Assembly: GCF_037095755.1 (NCBI RefSeq)
Contig: NZ_JBAWKJ010000001.1
Span: 2,314,062 to 2,378,061, forward strand
Reading direction: 5' to 3'
DNA from: Sphingopyxis sp. CCNWLW2
GTDB lineage: Bacteria > Pseudomonadota > Alphaproteobacteria > Sphingomonadales > Sphingomonadaceae
Length of the DNA stretch: 64,000 bases
Shown: positions 9,639 through 19,256 of the stretch, piece by piece
How positions within the stretch are numbered: position 1 is the first letter of the stretch
Layout: every line of letters begins with the position of its first letter
Made by a program: the position numbers and the translations under genes
The notes under the pieces: generated by a model
Seen by the model: only the letters and a program-made list of their open reading frames with translations
The model's database searches: none
Told to the model about the DNA's origin: nothing

Positions 9639-11768
9639 ATGGGCAAAACCGCCCCGAAAATCACGCTCAGTCCGTCGCGCGACATCCCGTTCGACCGGCT
9701 CTTTCTCTCCCAGTCCAACGTCCGCCGGATCAAGGCGGGCGTGTCGGTCGATGCGCTCGCCGACGATATCGCCCGGCGAACCCTGCTCCAGAGCCTCAAC
9801 GTGCGGCCCGAATGCGACGCTTCGGGGCAGGAAACGGGCCGGTACGAGGTACCGGCCGGCGGGCGGCGCTATCGCGCGCTCGAGCTGCTGGTGAAGCGGG
9901 GGCGTCTCGCGAAGGATGCGCCGATCCCCTGCGTCGTGCGAGCGGCGGATAATGACATCCTTGCCGAGGACGACAGCTACGCCGAGAACGCGATGCGCGA
10001 ACAGCTGCATCCGCTCGATCAGTTCCGCGCGATGCAGGCGATGGTCGAGAAGGGTGACGAGGTCGAGGCGATCGCCGCGCACCATTTCACGACTCCCGCA
10101 GTCGTGCGCCAGCGGCTGAAGCTCGCCGCAGTGTCGCCCGCGCTCCACGACATCTATGCCGAGGACGGCATGACGCTCGACCAGCTCATGGCCTTCACCA
10201 TTTGTGACGACCATGCACGGCAGGAAGAGGTCTGGGCTCAGCTCGACCATAGCTTCACCAGGTCGGCGTCCTTCATCCGGCAGAAGCTGACCGAGAACAG
10301 CGTCCGGGTGGCGGACAAGCGGACGGTGTTTGTCGGCGTCAATGCCTATGTCGCGGCCGGCGGCGGCGTCGCGCGCGATCTGTTCGAGGCGGATGGCGGG
10401 GGCTGGCTCACCGATCCGGCGCTGCTCGACCGGCTCGTCGACGAGAAACTAAGGGCCGAAGGCCAACGCATTCGTGCCGAGGGCTGGAAGTGGATCACGA
10501 CCTCGATCGACCTGCCGTGGAACGCCACCGCAGGTCTGCGCGCGATTGCGGGCGACGAGATCGCGATGACCGACGAGGAGGAAGCGCGCGCCGCCGCGCT
10601 CGAAGCCGAAGGCGATGCGCTGAGCGAACAATGGGCGGAGGAGCCTGAGGTCCCGGCCGAGGTCATCGCGCGGCTCGATGCGATCGATGCCGAACTCGGC
10701 GCGCTCGTCGATCGCCCGCGCCACTACGCGCCGGGCGAGCAGGCGATCGCTGGCGCGTTCGTGTCGATCGACAGCGACGGCAGCGTTCGGGTCGAGCGCG
10801 GTTTTGTGAAGCCCGAGGACGAGCCGGTGGACGATGGCGCCGCGGAGTCCGGGATGACGGAGGCCGGCGGCGCGGACGCCAAGGCCGGCGATGCGGGGCG
10901 GGGCGAGGACGCCGGGCCCGCACCTGCATCCGACGCGGTGCCCAATGGCGGGGAGGAAGAAGGAGAGGGGATCAAACCGCTTCCCGACCGACTTGTCTCC
11001 GACCTCAGCTGCTGGCGCACGCTCGCCCTGCAGGACGCCTTCGCGCAGAACCCCGGCATCGCGTTCGCTGCGGTTCTGCACGCGCTGGCCTTGGCCTGCT
11101 TCTACCGCTTCAGCCATGAATCCTGCCTCCAGCTGTCGGCCAATTATGTCTATTTCAGCAATGCCCCTGCGGCCCTGCGCGATTGTGCGCCGGCGCAGGC
11201 GATCGACGCGCGCGGCGACGCATGGAAGGAGCGTTTGCCCGCGAAGGACGACGGGCTTTGGGACTTCCTTCTCGCACTGGACGACGCCGAGCGGATGGAT
11301 CTTTTCGCGCACTGCGCGTCGGTATGCGTCAACGCGCAAGCCGAGATCGTTCCCAAATATGACAATGGCCGCATCTCGAAGCACGGCGTCGCGCGCCGCA
11401 TCGAGCACAGCCATGTCCTCGCGCGCGCGGTCGGGCTCGATGTCGTCGAGGCAGGCTGGCGCCCGACGGTCGCGGGCTATTTCGGCAGCGTGACCAAGCC
11501 GCGGATCCTCGCCGATGTCGCCGAGGCGCGCGGCGAGCAGTTCGCCCAGATGATCGATCATCTGAAGAAAGCCGACATGGCGCGCGAGGCCGAACGGTTG
11601 CTCGAGGAGAGCGACTGGCTTCCCGAGCCGCTGCGCACGCCGAGCCTGGAGGGCGAGGTGACGCAGGACGAGGCGGCGAGCGCGGACGAACTGCCCGCCT
11701 TCCTCGCCGCAGAGGGTCCCGAGGGCGAGTCCGGCGAGGAGGGAGATCTGCCCGTGGCCGCCGAATAG
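9639..11768 (+). CDS. Large ParB/Srx-fold DNA-binding protein of a mobile-element core
   Basis: The 709-residue protein has an N-terminal ParB nuclease-like domain (about 10-115). PAGGRRYRALELLVKRG is the ParB box with GxRR, and EDDSYAENAMREQLHPLDQF is the ENxxRxxLxPxD helix. A KorB-like HTH (about 120-190: AHHFTTPAVVRQRLKLAAVS) follows. The second half is acidic with repeated Ala/Glu/Gly and has no family I recognise. It is far longer than chromosomal ParB (about 300) and has no ParA beside it, which matches the ParB-like proteins of integrative elements rather than a partition pair. It is followed by a terminator at 11799. Confidence 0.85.
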   Translation: MGKTAPKITLSPSRDIPFDRLFLSQSNVRRIKAGVSVDALADDIARRTLLQSLNVRPECDASGQETGRYEVPAGGRRYRALELLVKRGRLAKDAPIPCVVRAADNDILAEDDSYAENAMREQLHPLDQFRAMQAMVEKGDEVEAIAAHHFTTPAVVRQRLKLAAVSPALHDIYAEDGMTLDQLMAFTICDDHARQEEVWAQLDHSFTRSASFIRQKLTENSVRVADKRTVFVGVNAYVAAGGGVARDLFEADGGGWLTDPALLDRLVDEKLRAEGQRIRAEGWKWITTSIDLPWNATAGLRAIAGDEIAMTDEEEARAAALEAEGDALSEQWAEEPEVPAEVIARLDAIDAELGALVDRPRHYAPGEQAIAGAFVSIDSDGSVRVERGFVKPEDEPVDDGAAESGMTEAGGADAKAGDAGRGEDAGPAPASDAVPNGGEEEGEGIKPLPDRLVSDLSCWRTLALQDAFAQNPGIAFAAVLHALALACFYRFSHESCLQLSANYVYFSNAPAALRDCAPAQAIDARGDAWKERLPAKDDGLWDFLLALDDAERMDLFAHCASVCVNAQAEIVPKYDNGRISKHGVARRIEHSHVLARAVGLDVVEAGWRPTVAGYFGSVTKPRILADVAEARGEQFAQMIDHLKKADMAREAERLLEESDWLPEPLRTPSLEGEVTQDEAASADELPAFLAAEGPEGESGEEGDLPVAAE

Positions 11769-11798
11769 GCGGCCGTCCCAGGTACCCGGCACACCCCT

Positions 11799-11830
11799 GG
11801 CCCGGCAGCAATGCCGGGCCCTTTCATTTC
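11799..11830 (+). terminator. Intrinsic terminator after the ParB-like gene
   Basis: GGCCCGGC (11799-11806) pairs perfectly with GCCGGGCC (11813-11820), has a six-base loop and is followed by CTTTCATTTC. It lies 30 bases after the stop codon. Confidence 0.65.
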
Positions 11831-11904
11831 CCGGAGAATTCTCATGAGTCCGAAAAACTTGCGGCCCGCTCTTGCCTGGCTTCCCTCGAATGAGGGAGGC
11901 TGTC

Positions 11905-12411
11905 ATGGCTGATCGCGTTCCCGCATCGATCCTGATCGGCGGTGAAATCTCGTCGGCGGTCTTCGCCGAGCTGATCCGCATCATCGCCTTCGAGGGCCTG
12001 TCGCCCGAATGGGGCGGCGAGCCCTTCGACGTCGCAAGCCGTGTCGTGGGCGAGCCGCTTGCGCTGTTCGACGAGAGCTGCGCCTGGGGTAAGATCGACA
12101 ATCTCGAGGCCTTCTGCGTCGCACATGGACTGCCGTTCGTCCGATGGTCGGGGAGTTACCCCGGCGAATGGTCGCCCGAACGGCTCATCTTCCGGGGCAC
12201 CGGCACTGTCGACAGCTATATGATCGATGAAAGCGACCGGGTTCTGATCGATCGCCGCGTTCTGAGCGACCTCGGCTCGATCGAGGCCGCGCTTGCCTAT
12301 TTTGAAGCTGCGGAATTCGAGGTGCCGCCGCTGGTCGTCGAAGGCGATCCTCCGCTCGCGCCGACGACGATGGAAAGCGCGGCCGCGCCGGGGGAGGCGG
12401 GCCATGGCTGA
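11905..12411 (+). CDS. Conserved mobile-element protein of unknown function
   Basis: This is an acidic protein of 168 residues (MADRVPASILIGGEISSAVF, then ELIRIIAFEGLSPEWGGEPF) with no signal peptide or membrane segment. I do not recognise a family. The start at 11905 has GAGGGAGG a few bases upstream; an in-frame ATG at 11890 is less well placed. The stop overlaps the start of the next gene (12404), so the two are translated together. The setting, between ParB-like and helicase genes, suggests an accessory role in the element's biology. Confidence 0.65.
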   Translation: MADRVPASILIGGEISSAVFAELIRIIAFEGLSPEWGGEPFDVASRVVGEPLALFDESCAWGKIDNLEAFCVAHGLPFVRWSGSYPGEWSPERLIFRGTGTVDSYMIDESDRVLIDRRVLSDLGSIEAALAYFEAAEFEVPPLVVEGDPPLAPTTMESAAAPGEAGHG

Positions 12412-12907
12412 CTATTTCTCGCAGACCGTGATCCGGCCCGACATTCCGCGAACCGCGATGACCGATCTCGAATGGCGTGTCCTCCGCGACATGTTCGAAC
12501 ATGAAGAGGTGGGCGAGGATATCTATTTCTTCGCCAGTCACGGCCCCAATGATCTCGTTTTCATCGAGATCGCCGAGGCCGGGCAGCTCCTTGAGGAGAG
12601 CATGTGCGTCGCGAGCAGCGTCGCCGATCTCGTCCGCCAGGAAATCCGTACCTGCGATGCCGATGCGGACGAGCTTGAACTCGACATGTCGGTGATCGGC
12701 TTCGAGGGCATTTTCCAGGACATCATCCGCCGCTCGGCGCTCGATTATGTCGAGGTCGAGGCGGCCTGGACTTGTTCGAAGATGCGGCCTGACGGGTTCG
12801 GCGGGGCGGCGACCCTGATCACCGCCGAGGATATCGAATCCGTGTCAACCGCAGGCTTTCTCGAAGAGGCGGTCGCACGGGTTGTTGGACCGGCCCGTCC
12901 CGACTGA
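12404..12907 (+). CDS. Conserved mobile-element protein of unknown function, coupled to the gene before it
   Basis: An acidic 167-residue protein starting MADYFSQTVIRPDIPRTAMT. There is no catalytic motif, signal or membrane segment that I can name. ATG 12404 overlaps the previous stop by eight bases and follows GGGGAGG, which decides the start against a longer frame from 12293 whose extra N-terminus is simply Arg-rich shadow. A terminator-like hairpin follows at 12935. Function unknown; probably made in fixed ratio with its upstream partner. Confidence 0.65.
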   Translation: MADYFSQTVIRPDIPRTAMTDLEWRVLRDMFEHEEVGEDIYFFASHGPNDLVFIEIAEAGQLLEESMCVASSVADLVRQEIRTCDADADELELDMSVIGFEGIFQDIIRRSALDYVEVEAAWTCSKMRPDGFGGAATLITAEDIESVSTAGFLEEAVARVVGPARPD

Positions 12908-12934
12908 TCGCCCGATCATCCTGCGATCAACTCC

Positions 12935-12972
12935 GCGAAAGTCCGACCGATTGCGCCGGGCTTTCGCATTTT
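12935..12972 (+). terminator. Probable intrinsic terminator
   Basis: GCGAAAG (12935-12941) pairs with CTTTCGC (12961-12967), followed by ATTTT. It lies between two small unknown genes of the element core, just before the ribosome site of the gene at 12996. Confidence 0.5.
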
Positions 12973-12995
12973 CAGCGTCCGAAAAGGAGGGTCAT

Positions 12996-13607
12996 ATGCC
13001 TGCGATCATCGAGACGACCGTGTTTCAGATCGACGAATTATCCGACGCGGCGAAGGAAAGGGCTCGCGGCTGGTACCGCGAAGCGGGCTTCGCCTATGAC
13101 TGGTATGATTTCGTCTACGACGACTTTGAACGCGTCTGCGAGATAATGGGGATTGAACTTCACACCGTGCCGGTTCGCCTCGTTGGCGGCGGGAGTCGGC
13201 GAAAACCCTGCATCTGGTTCTCGGGGTTCTGGAGCCAGGGGGACGGTGCCTGCTTCGAAGGCGATTATCGTTATGGCAAAGGGGCGTCGCCGGCGATCCG
13301 CCGTTTCGCGCCTCGCGATGTCGAGCTTCATCGCATCGCCGATGCCCTTGGCGCGATCCAGCGACGCAATTTCTATCAGCTGAGCGCTCGCATCACGCAT
13401 CGAGGGCGCTACCATCACGAAAATAGCATGGCGATCTCTGTCGAACGCGACAGCCCGGTCGTCCAGGATATGACGGCGGACGCCGAAGAGGATGTGAGCG
13501 AGGCTCTCCGCGACCTGGCACGCTGGCTCTATGGCCGGCTCGACGACGAGTTTGAGCATCTAACCTCGGACGATGCCGTCGACGAGATGATCCGCGTCAA
13601 TGGGTGA
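12996..13607 (+). CDS. Conserved mobile-element protein, C-terminus cut by a tandem duplication
   Basis: This 203-residue protein opens with IIETTVFQIDELSDAAKERA and continues RGWYREAGFAYDWYDFVYDD. I know this pattern only as a protein of unknown function found on plasmids, phages and integrative elements. The ribosome site AAAAGGAGG precedes ATG 12996. The gene ends at a TGA created by a perfect 20-bp tandem duplication (13586-13625). Without it the frame would run on from MIRVNG through YRFTEDGIRFG to the TGA at 13658-13660, about 11 residues longer. The loss may or may not matter for folding. Confidence 0.7.
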   Translation: MPAIIETTVFQIDELSDAAKERARGWYREAGFAYDWYDFVYDDFERVCEIMGIELHTVPVRLVGGGSRRKPCIWFSGFWSQGDGACFEGDYRYGKGASPAIRRFAPRDVELHRIADALGAIQRRNFYQLSARITHRGRYHHENSMAISVERDSPVVQDMTADAEEDVSEALRDLARWLYGRLDDEFEHLTSDDAVDEMIRVNG

Positions 13608-13625
13608 TGATCCGCGTCAATGGGT
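13586..13625 (+). repeat. Perfect 20-bp tandem duplication that truncates the overlapping gene
   Basis: GATGATCCGCGTCAATGGGT occurs twice head to tail (13586-13605 and 13606-13625). The first copy is read ...MIRVNG then TGA; the second copy carries the original continuation YRFTEDGIRFG. A 20-bp insertion shifts the frame, so this is a recent slippage or repair event, or an assembly artefact. Confidence 0.9.
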
Positions 13626-13753
13626 ATCGCTTCACCGAGGACGGCATTCGCTTCGGGTGAGAGGGAGAGGCGGGGCCAGGAAGGGGAACGGCCCGGATCG
13701 AAGAGAGAGCAGCGGGCGGTTCATTCCAGTTCCGCTCTCCCAAGGATTCAGCC

Positions 13754-16700
13754 ATGCGAATGACTTTCCCCGATGCGGTGCGCGCCGCCGCCGCGAGCCC
13801 TGTTCCGAACCCGGTGACGCCAGCCTCCCGGCGCCTGCTCGATGCCGCCGAGGCCCTGCAGCCGTTGCTCGAGTCGGGCCAGCCCTTCTCCCCCGCCGAG
13901 CTGCGCGCGGTGATGACGACCGCCTTTGGCGCGAGCGACGCCGCCGGGGCGTGGGACTGGAAGGCTGCCTATGACGCGTGCGAGGCGGCGCAGATCCTGC
14001 TCCTTCGTCGCTATGGCCGCGCGCTCGCGGCGCGCGGCAGCTCGCCGCAAAGCCAGCTCGCGACATGGGAGCGGCTGGCCGCGCGCATTCCAACGCAAAC
14101 GCGGCGCTCGGAAGAAAGTCAGTCCTTCCAGCAATTCTCGACGCCCTTGCCGCTGGCCTTTGTCGCGGCGCATGCGGCATCGATCCATGCCGGCGACTGC
14201 GTCCTCGAGCCGTCCGCGGGTACGGGCATGCTCGCCATTCACGCCGAGCTGGTCGGGGCGCGGCTTGCGCTCAATGAAATGGCGGAAGCGCGCTCCGACC
14301 TTCTCGGTCTCCTCTTTCCGGGCGTCCCGGTCAGCCGGCACGATGGGGCATCGATCGACGACCGGCTCGACGATGCGATCGACCCCGAGGTCATCCTCAT
14401 GAATCCGCCCTTTTCCGCGACGGCGCACGTCGATCGGCCGATGCGCGGCACCGCGCTTCGCCACGTCGCGTCCGCGCTCGCGCGCCTGCGCGAAGGCGGA
14501 CGGCTGGTTGCCATCGTCGGCGCCAATTGCGCGCCCGAGGCGGCGGCCTTTCGTGACGGCTACGTCCGGCTTCAGGAGCGGGCGACGATAAAATTCTCCG
14601 CAGCGATTGCCGGCAAAGTCTACGCCAAGCATGGCACAACGACGGCAACGCGTCTGCTCGTGATCGACAAGGTGCCGGCGGCCGATCCATCCCTGCTGCC
14701 GGGGAGCCATGGAGAGGCCCCCGACCTCGCGACGCTCCTTGCCTGGGTGACCAGCCATGTCCCGCCTCGGCCAGCCCCGCCGCCCCCTGCGCCAACAGCG
14801 GCGATGCCATTCATCCGTGGCGCGGCCGCTTCTCGGGGGCCTTTTGGCAGCGGAGACGCGCGTCCGGAGGCGACCGCGCGCATTGCTGCGGGCGAGCTGG
14901 TCCATGAGACGATCGACTGGTCTCCGCCCGTGGGCCAGCTCGGCGAGGCGATCTACGAGCCCTATGCGCTCCAGTCCTTGCGGATTGCCGGGGCGCTTCC
15001 GCACCCCACTGCGCTCGTCCAGTCGGCGGCGATGGCGTCGGTCGCGCCGCCGCGCCCGTCCTATCGGCCGCATCTTCCCGAGAATCTCGTCAGCGACGCG
15101 ATCCTGTCCGACGCGCAGCTGGAATCGGTCATCTACGCCGGCGAAGCGCATGCCGGCCATTTGTCGGGCGCCTGGACCGTCGATGAGACCGCGGACGTCG
15201 TGAGCGCGGCGAGCGACGACAATGAGACGGCGGTCCGCTTCCGGCGCGGCTGGTTCCTCGGCGACGGCACCGGCACGGGCAAAGGCCGGCAGGTCGCGGG
15301 GATCATCCTCGACAACTGGCTGAAGGGCCGGCGCCGTGCGCTCTGGATCTCGAAATCGGACAAGCTGCTCGAGGATGCGCAGCGCGACTGGTCGGCGCTT
15401 GGGCAGGAGCGCCTGCTCGTGACGCCGCTCTCGCGCTTCCGCCAGGGCACGCCGGTCCGACTTGCCGAGGGCGTGTTGTTCACCACCTATGCGACGCTTC
15501 GCTCGCAGGGCCGCGAAGGCAAGGCGAGCCGCATCGAGCAGATCGCCGCATGGCTGGGCCGCGACTTCGACGGGGTGATCATCTTCGACGAGGCGCACGC
15601 CATGGCCAATGCGGCGGGCGGCAAGGGCGGGCGCGGCGACCAGAAGCCGTCGCAGCAGGGCCGTGCCGGCCTCCGGTTGCAGCACGCTTTGCCGCAAGCG
15701 CGCGTCGTTTATGTGTCTGCCACCGGCGCGACGACGGTGCAGAATCTCGCCTATGCGCAGCGGCTCGGCCTCTGGGGCGGAAGCGACTTTCCGTTCGCGT
15801 CGCGGAGCGAATTCGTCGCCGCGATCGAGGAGGGCGGCGTCGCGGCGATGGAGGTTCTGGCGCGCGATTTGAAAGCGCTCGGCCTTTACGCGTCGCGCTC
15901 GCTGTCGTTCGACGGGGTCGAATATGAGCTGCTCGAACATCGACTGACCGACGAGCAGCGGCGCATCTACGACAGCTATGCCGGGGCCTTCCAGGTCATC
16001 CACAACAATCTCGCCGCCGCGATGGAGGCGGCCGGGGTGACGAGCGCCGAACATGGCACGCTCAACGCGCAGGCGAAATCGGCGGCGCGATCAGCGTTCG
16101 AAAGCACCAAGCAGCGCTTCTTCAACCATCTCATCACCGCGATGCAGACCCCAAGCTGCATCGCGAGCATCGCGCGCGATATCGAGGCGGGGCATGCGGC
16201 GGTGGTCCAGATCGTCTCGACCGGCGAGGCGCTGCAGGAGCGCCGGCTCGCCGAGATCCCGGTGGAGGATTGGGGCGACGTCTCGGTCGACATCACCCCG
16301 CGCGAATATGTGCTCGATTATCTCGCGCACGGCTTCCCGGTGCAATTGTTCGAACCGTGCGCCGACGGCGAGGGCAACCTTGCTTCACGTCCCGCCTATG
16401 ACAAGGGAGGCAACCCGATCGTCAGCCGCGAGGCCTGCCGGCGCCGCGACGCGATGATCGAGAAGCTCGCCGCGCTGCCGCCGGTGCCAGGCGCACTCGA
16501 CCAGATCGTCCAGCATTTCGGGACCGAGCAGGTCGCTGAGGTCACGGGGCGGTCGCGCCGCATCGTCCCGCGGACGGGGGAGGGCGGCGATGTGCGCTTC
16601 GCGGTCGAGAATCGGCCCGTCAGCGCGAACATCGGCGAGACGCACGCCTTCATGGACGACGAGAAGCGCATCCTCGTCTTCTCGGAGGCCGGCGGCACGG

Positions 16701-18106
16701 GCCGTTCCTATCATGCCGATCTTGGCGCGAAGAACCAGCGGCGGCGCATCCATTATCTGCTCGAGGCGGGGTGGAAGGCCGATGCCGCCATCCAGGGTTT
16801 CGGGCGGACCAACCGCACGAACCAGAAGCAGCCGCCGATGTTCCGTCCTGTGTCGACAGACGTGAAGGCGCAGAAGCGCTTCATCTCGACCATCGCGCGG
16901 CGGCTCGATTCGATGGGAGCCATCACGCGCGGCCAGCGCCAGACAGGCGGGCAGAATATGTTCCGTCCCGAAGATAATCTCGAATCCTTCTATGCGCGCG
17001 ATGCGCTTCGCCAGCTCTATGTGCTGATTGTGAACGCCAAGATCGAAGGCTGCTCGCTGCTGACCTTTGAAAGCGCGACCGGCCTATCGCTGCTCGACGT
17101 CGACGGATGTCTGCGCGAGGAACTGCCGCCGATCACCACCTTTCTCAATCGCATGCTGGCGCTGACGATCGATCTCCAGAACATCCTGTTCGAGGCCTTC
17201 GAGGGGCTGCTGGTGAACCGCATCGAGGCGGCGGTCGCGGCGGGCACCTATGAGATCGGCCTCGAAACGCTGCGCGCCGAAAGCTTTTCCGTGAAAGCGC
17301 GGCAGACGATCTACACCCATCCCGGGACAGGCGCCGCGACGCAGCTTCTGACGATCGAACGCAAGGAGCGGGTGCTGCCGCTTGCGCTCGACGATGCACT
17401 GGCGCTGGTTCGCGAGCGCGGCGGCGAATTGCTCGTCAACCAGCGTTCGCAGCGCGCGGCGGTGAAGCTCGGGGCGCGGAGCGTCATCGATGACGATGGC
17501 GCGGTCCACCGGCGCGTGCGCCTGCATCGACCGCTGGAGGCCAGCCACATGCTGCTCGCCGACTTCGTCATGAGCCATTGGCAGCCCGCCGACCGCGATC
17601 TGTTCGCCAATATCTGGAAGGCCGAGCTGGCCGGCATTCCCGATTATGAAACCTCGACCCTGCACATGGTGTCGGGTCTGCTGCTCCCGATCTGGCAGCG
17701 ACTGCCCAAGGAATCATCGCGGGTCTACCGGCTCCAGAGTGATGACGGCGAGCGGATCATCGGGCGCAAGGTCTCGGCGGGCTGGGTCGCGTCGGTTATC
17801 CAGGACGGGCCGTGCGATCTGCCAGCGGACGAGGCGTGGCAGCTCCTCCAGCAGGGAGAGGCGGTTCTGCACCTCGCCGAGGGCCAGATGCTCCGCCGCG
17901 TTCGCGCGATGAACGACTGGCGCATCGAGCTGACCGGGTTCAACGATCTCGGGGTCGACCGGCTGAAGGCTTTTGGCTTGATTTCGGAGATCGTCTCATG
18001 GAAATTGAAGCTCTACGTGCCGGCAGGGGCTGCTGGCGCCGATGTGTTCGCGCGGCTGCTGGATCGGTTTCCGATTCAGCGGGTCGCCGACCGCAAGGCC
18101 GCCTGA
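13754..18106 (+). CDS. Giant methyltransferase plus strawberry-notch-type helicase
   Basis: The protein has 1450 residues. The N-terminal part (about 110-330) is an adenine-type DNA methyltransferase fold: VLEPSAGTGMLA (SAM site) and LMNPPFS (NPPF, about residue 217). The central part (about 440-1080) is an SF2-type strawberry-notch NTPase: GDGTGTGKGRQ (Walker A, about 503), IIFDEAHAMAN (DEAH, about 612) and GFGRTNRTNQ (motif VI, about 1015). The C-terminal 350 residues are unassigned. Such fusions are core proteins of plasmids and integrative elements; the exact role (anti-restriction, replication or DNA processing during transfer) is not settled. Its 3' end lies 11 bases before the Toprim gene, implying one operon. 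Confidence 0.9.
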   Translation: MRMTFPDAVRAAAASPVPNPVTPASRRLLDAAEALQPLLESGQPFSPAELRAVMTTAFGASDAAGAWDWKAAYDACEAAQILLLRRYGRALAARGSSPQSQLATWERLAARIPTQTRRSEESQSFQQFSTPLPLAFVAAHAASIHAGDCVLEPSAGTGMLAIHAELVGARLALNEMAEARSDLLGLLFPGVPVSRHDGASIDDRLDDAIDPEVILMNPPFSATAHVDRPMRGTALRHVASALARLREGGRLVAIVGANCAPEAAAFRDGYVRLQERATIKFSAAIAGKVYAKHGTTTATRLLVIDKVPAADPSLLPGSHGEAPDLATLLAWVTSHVPPRPAPPPPAPTAAMPFIRGAAASRGPFGSGDARPEATARIAAGELVHETIDWSPPVGQLGEAIYEPYALQSLRIAGALPHPTALVQSAAMASVAPPRPSYRPHLPENLVSDAILSDAQLESVIYAGEAHAGHLSGAWTVDETADVVSAASDDNETAVRFRRGWFLGDGTGTGKGRQVAGIILDNWLKGRRRALWISKSDKLLEDAQRDWSALGQERLLVTPLSRFRQGTPVRLAEGVLFTTYATLRSQGREGKASRIEQIAAWLGRDFDGVIIFDEAHAMANAAGGKGGRGDQKPSQQGRAGLRLQHALPQARVVYVSATGATTVQNLAYAQRLGLWGGSDFPFASRSEFVAAIEEGGVAAMEVLARDLKALGLYASRSLSFDGVEYELLEHRLTDEQRRIYDSYAGAFQVIHNNLAAAMEAAGVTSAEHGTLNAQAKSAARSAFESTKQRFFNHLITAMQTPSCIASIARDIEAGHAAVVQIVSTGEALQERRLAEIPVEDWGDVSVDITPREYVLDYLAHGFPVQLFEPCADGEGNLASRPAYDKGGNPIVSREACRRRDAMIEKLAALPPVPGALDQIVQHFGTEQVAEVTGRSRRIVPRTGEGGDVRFAVENRPVSANIGETHAFMDDEKRILVFSEAGGTGRSYHADLGAKNQRRRIHYLLEAGWKADAAIQGFGRTNRTNQKQPPMFRPVSTDVKAQKRFISTIARRLDSMGAITRGQRQTGGQNMFRPEDNLESFYARDALRQLYVLIVNAKIEGCSLLTFESATGLSLLDVDGCLREELPPITTFLNRMLALTIDLQNILFEAFEGLLVNRIEAAVAAGTYEIGLETLRAESFSVKARQTIYTHPGTGAATQLLTIERKERVLPLALDDALALVRERGGELLVNQRSQRAAVKLGARSVIDDDGAVHRRVRLHRPLEASHMLLADFVMSHWQPADRDLFANIWKAELAGIPDYETSTLHMVSGLLLPIWQRLPKESSRVYRLQSDDGERIIGRKVSAGWVASVIQDGPCDLPADEAWQLLQQGEAVLHLAEGQMLRRVRAMNDWRIELTGFNDLGVDRLKAFGLISEIVSWKLKLYVPAGAAGADVFARLLDRFPIQRVADRKAA

Positions 18107-18117
18107 AGGAGCCCCGC

Positions 18118-19161
18118 ATGACCAGTCCCGCCGCCGATATCGCGCGCCGCCTCGCTGAAAACGCCGAGGCGGTGTGCCGCCGTTATCTGTCCAACGGCCG
18201 CCGCGAAGGCCATTACTGGATGGTCGGCAACGTCCGTAATGAACCGGGCCGCAGTCTCTATGTGCGGCTGGAAGGCCATGGCGACGGCGGCGGCGCGGCC
18301 GGCAAATGGACCGATGCTGCGAGCGGCGATCATGGCGACCTCCTCGACATCATTTCGGCGTCATGCGGCCACGCGTCCTTCCGCGACACGATCGGGGAAG
18401 CGCGGCGGTTTCTCAGCCTTCCGCCGCCGTCCGAGGCGCCCCGGAATCCGACGACACCGAAGGCCTCGACGGGAACGCCCGAGGCTGCGCGCAGGCTGTG
18501 GGCGGCCTCGAAGCCATTGGCGGGAAGCCTTGCACAGATCTATCTTGCAAGGCGATCGATCGACCATGTCTCCGCGGCCGATCCGCTCCGGTTTCATGCC
18601 CATTGCTTCTATCGCGCCTCGCGCGACGATCCGCCGGGCGGGCCGGCGGCCTGGCCGGCGATGATCGCGGCGGCGACCGATTTGGCGGGCACGGTGACCG
18701 CGGTGCATCGGACCTGGCTCGACCCGAAGACGAACACCAAGGCCCCGGTCGCCTATCCGCGCCGCGCGATGGGGCGGCTTCTGGGCCACGGTGTCCGCTT
18801 CGGCCGAGCGGGATCGGTGATGGCGGCCGGCGAGGGCATCGAGACAATCCTTTCGTTGCGACAGGTGCTGCCCGCGCTTCCCATGATCGCAGGCCTGTCG
18901 GGCGCGCATCTCGCGGCGCTCCTGTTTCCGGAAGTGTTGAAGCGGCTTTATGTCGCGCAGGACGACGATCCCGCGGGCGCGGCGGCGCTGGCAACGCTTC
19001 GCGTGCGGGCGTCCGAGGCCCGCGTCGAGGTCGTCGCCCTCCGACCCGGCCGTGACGATTTCAATGCCGACTTGAGGCGGATCGGAGCGGGCGGGCTCGC
19101 TCGAACCCTCGCGTCGCAGCTCGGCGCGGCCGATCGCCAGCAGTTTCTTCGAGGGGCTTGA
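18118..19161 (+). CDS. DUF7146/Toprim-domain protein (primase-like)
   Basis: This 347-residue protein starts MTSPAADIARRLAENAEAVC. The first half (about 30-160) fits the DUF7146 N-terminal region seen before Toprim domains. The second half is a Toprim fold: VMAAGEGIETILSL carries the conserved Glu, and LYVAQDDDPAGAAAL the DxD-type acidic pair. GAAGGAG upstream fixes ATG 18118; a longer frame from 17812 merely overlaps the helicase gene. Toprim proteins of this type are thought to act as primases or nucleotidyl transferases in plasmid and phage DNA metabolism. It probably shares a transcript with the helicase. Confidence 0.8.
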   Translation: MTSPAADIARRLAENAEAVCRRYLSNGRREGHYWMVGNVRNEPGRSLYVRLEGHGDGGGAAGKWTDAASGDHGDLLDIISASCGHASFRDTIGEARRFLSLPPPSEAPRNPTTPKASTGTPEAARRLWAASKPLAGSLAQIYLARRSIDHVSAADPLRFHAHCFYRASRDDPPGGPAAWPAMIAAATDLAGTVTAVHRTWLDPKTNTKAPVAYPRRAMGRLLGHGVRFGRAGSVMAAGEGIETILSLRQVLPALPMIAGLSGAHLAALLFPEVLKRLYVAQDDDPAGAAALATLRVRASEARVEVVALRPGRDDFNADLRRIGAGGLARTLASQLGAADRQQFLRGA

Positions 19162-19256
19162 GGCGGGCTGGAAAGCGGGAGGGTCAGGCGGGCGGCTTCG
19201 CTCGCTCCTGATAACCGTCCTGCGGGGCCGCGCCGCGGCCTTCGGGGGAGGGCGAC

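Noticed and set aside
10449..12101. 550-codon frame antisense to the ParB-like gene
   Set aside because: It crosses a terminator and the next gene start and shows only Arg/Gly/Ala-rich sequence.
13748..16054. 768-codon frame antisense to the helicase gene
   Set aside because: The sense strand carries SAM, NPPF, Walker A and DEAH motifs; the antisense frame is low-complexity.
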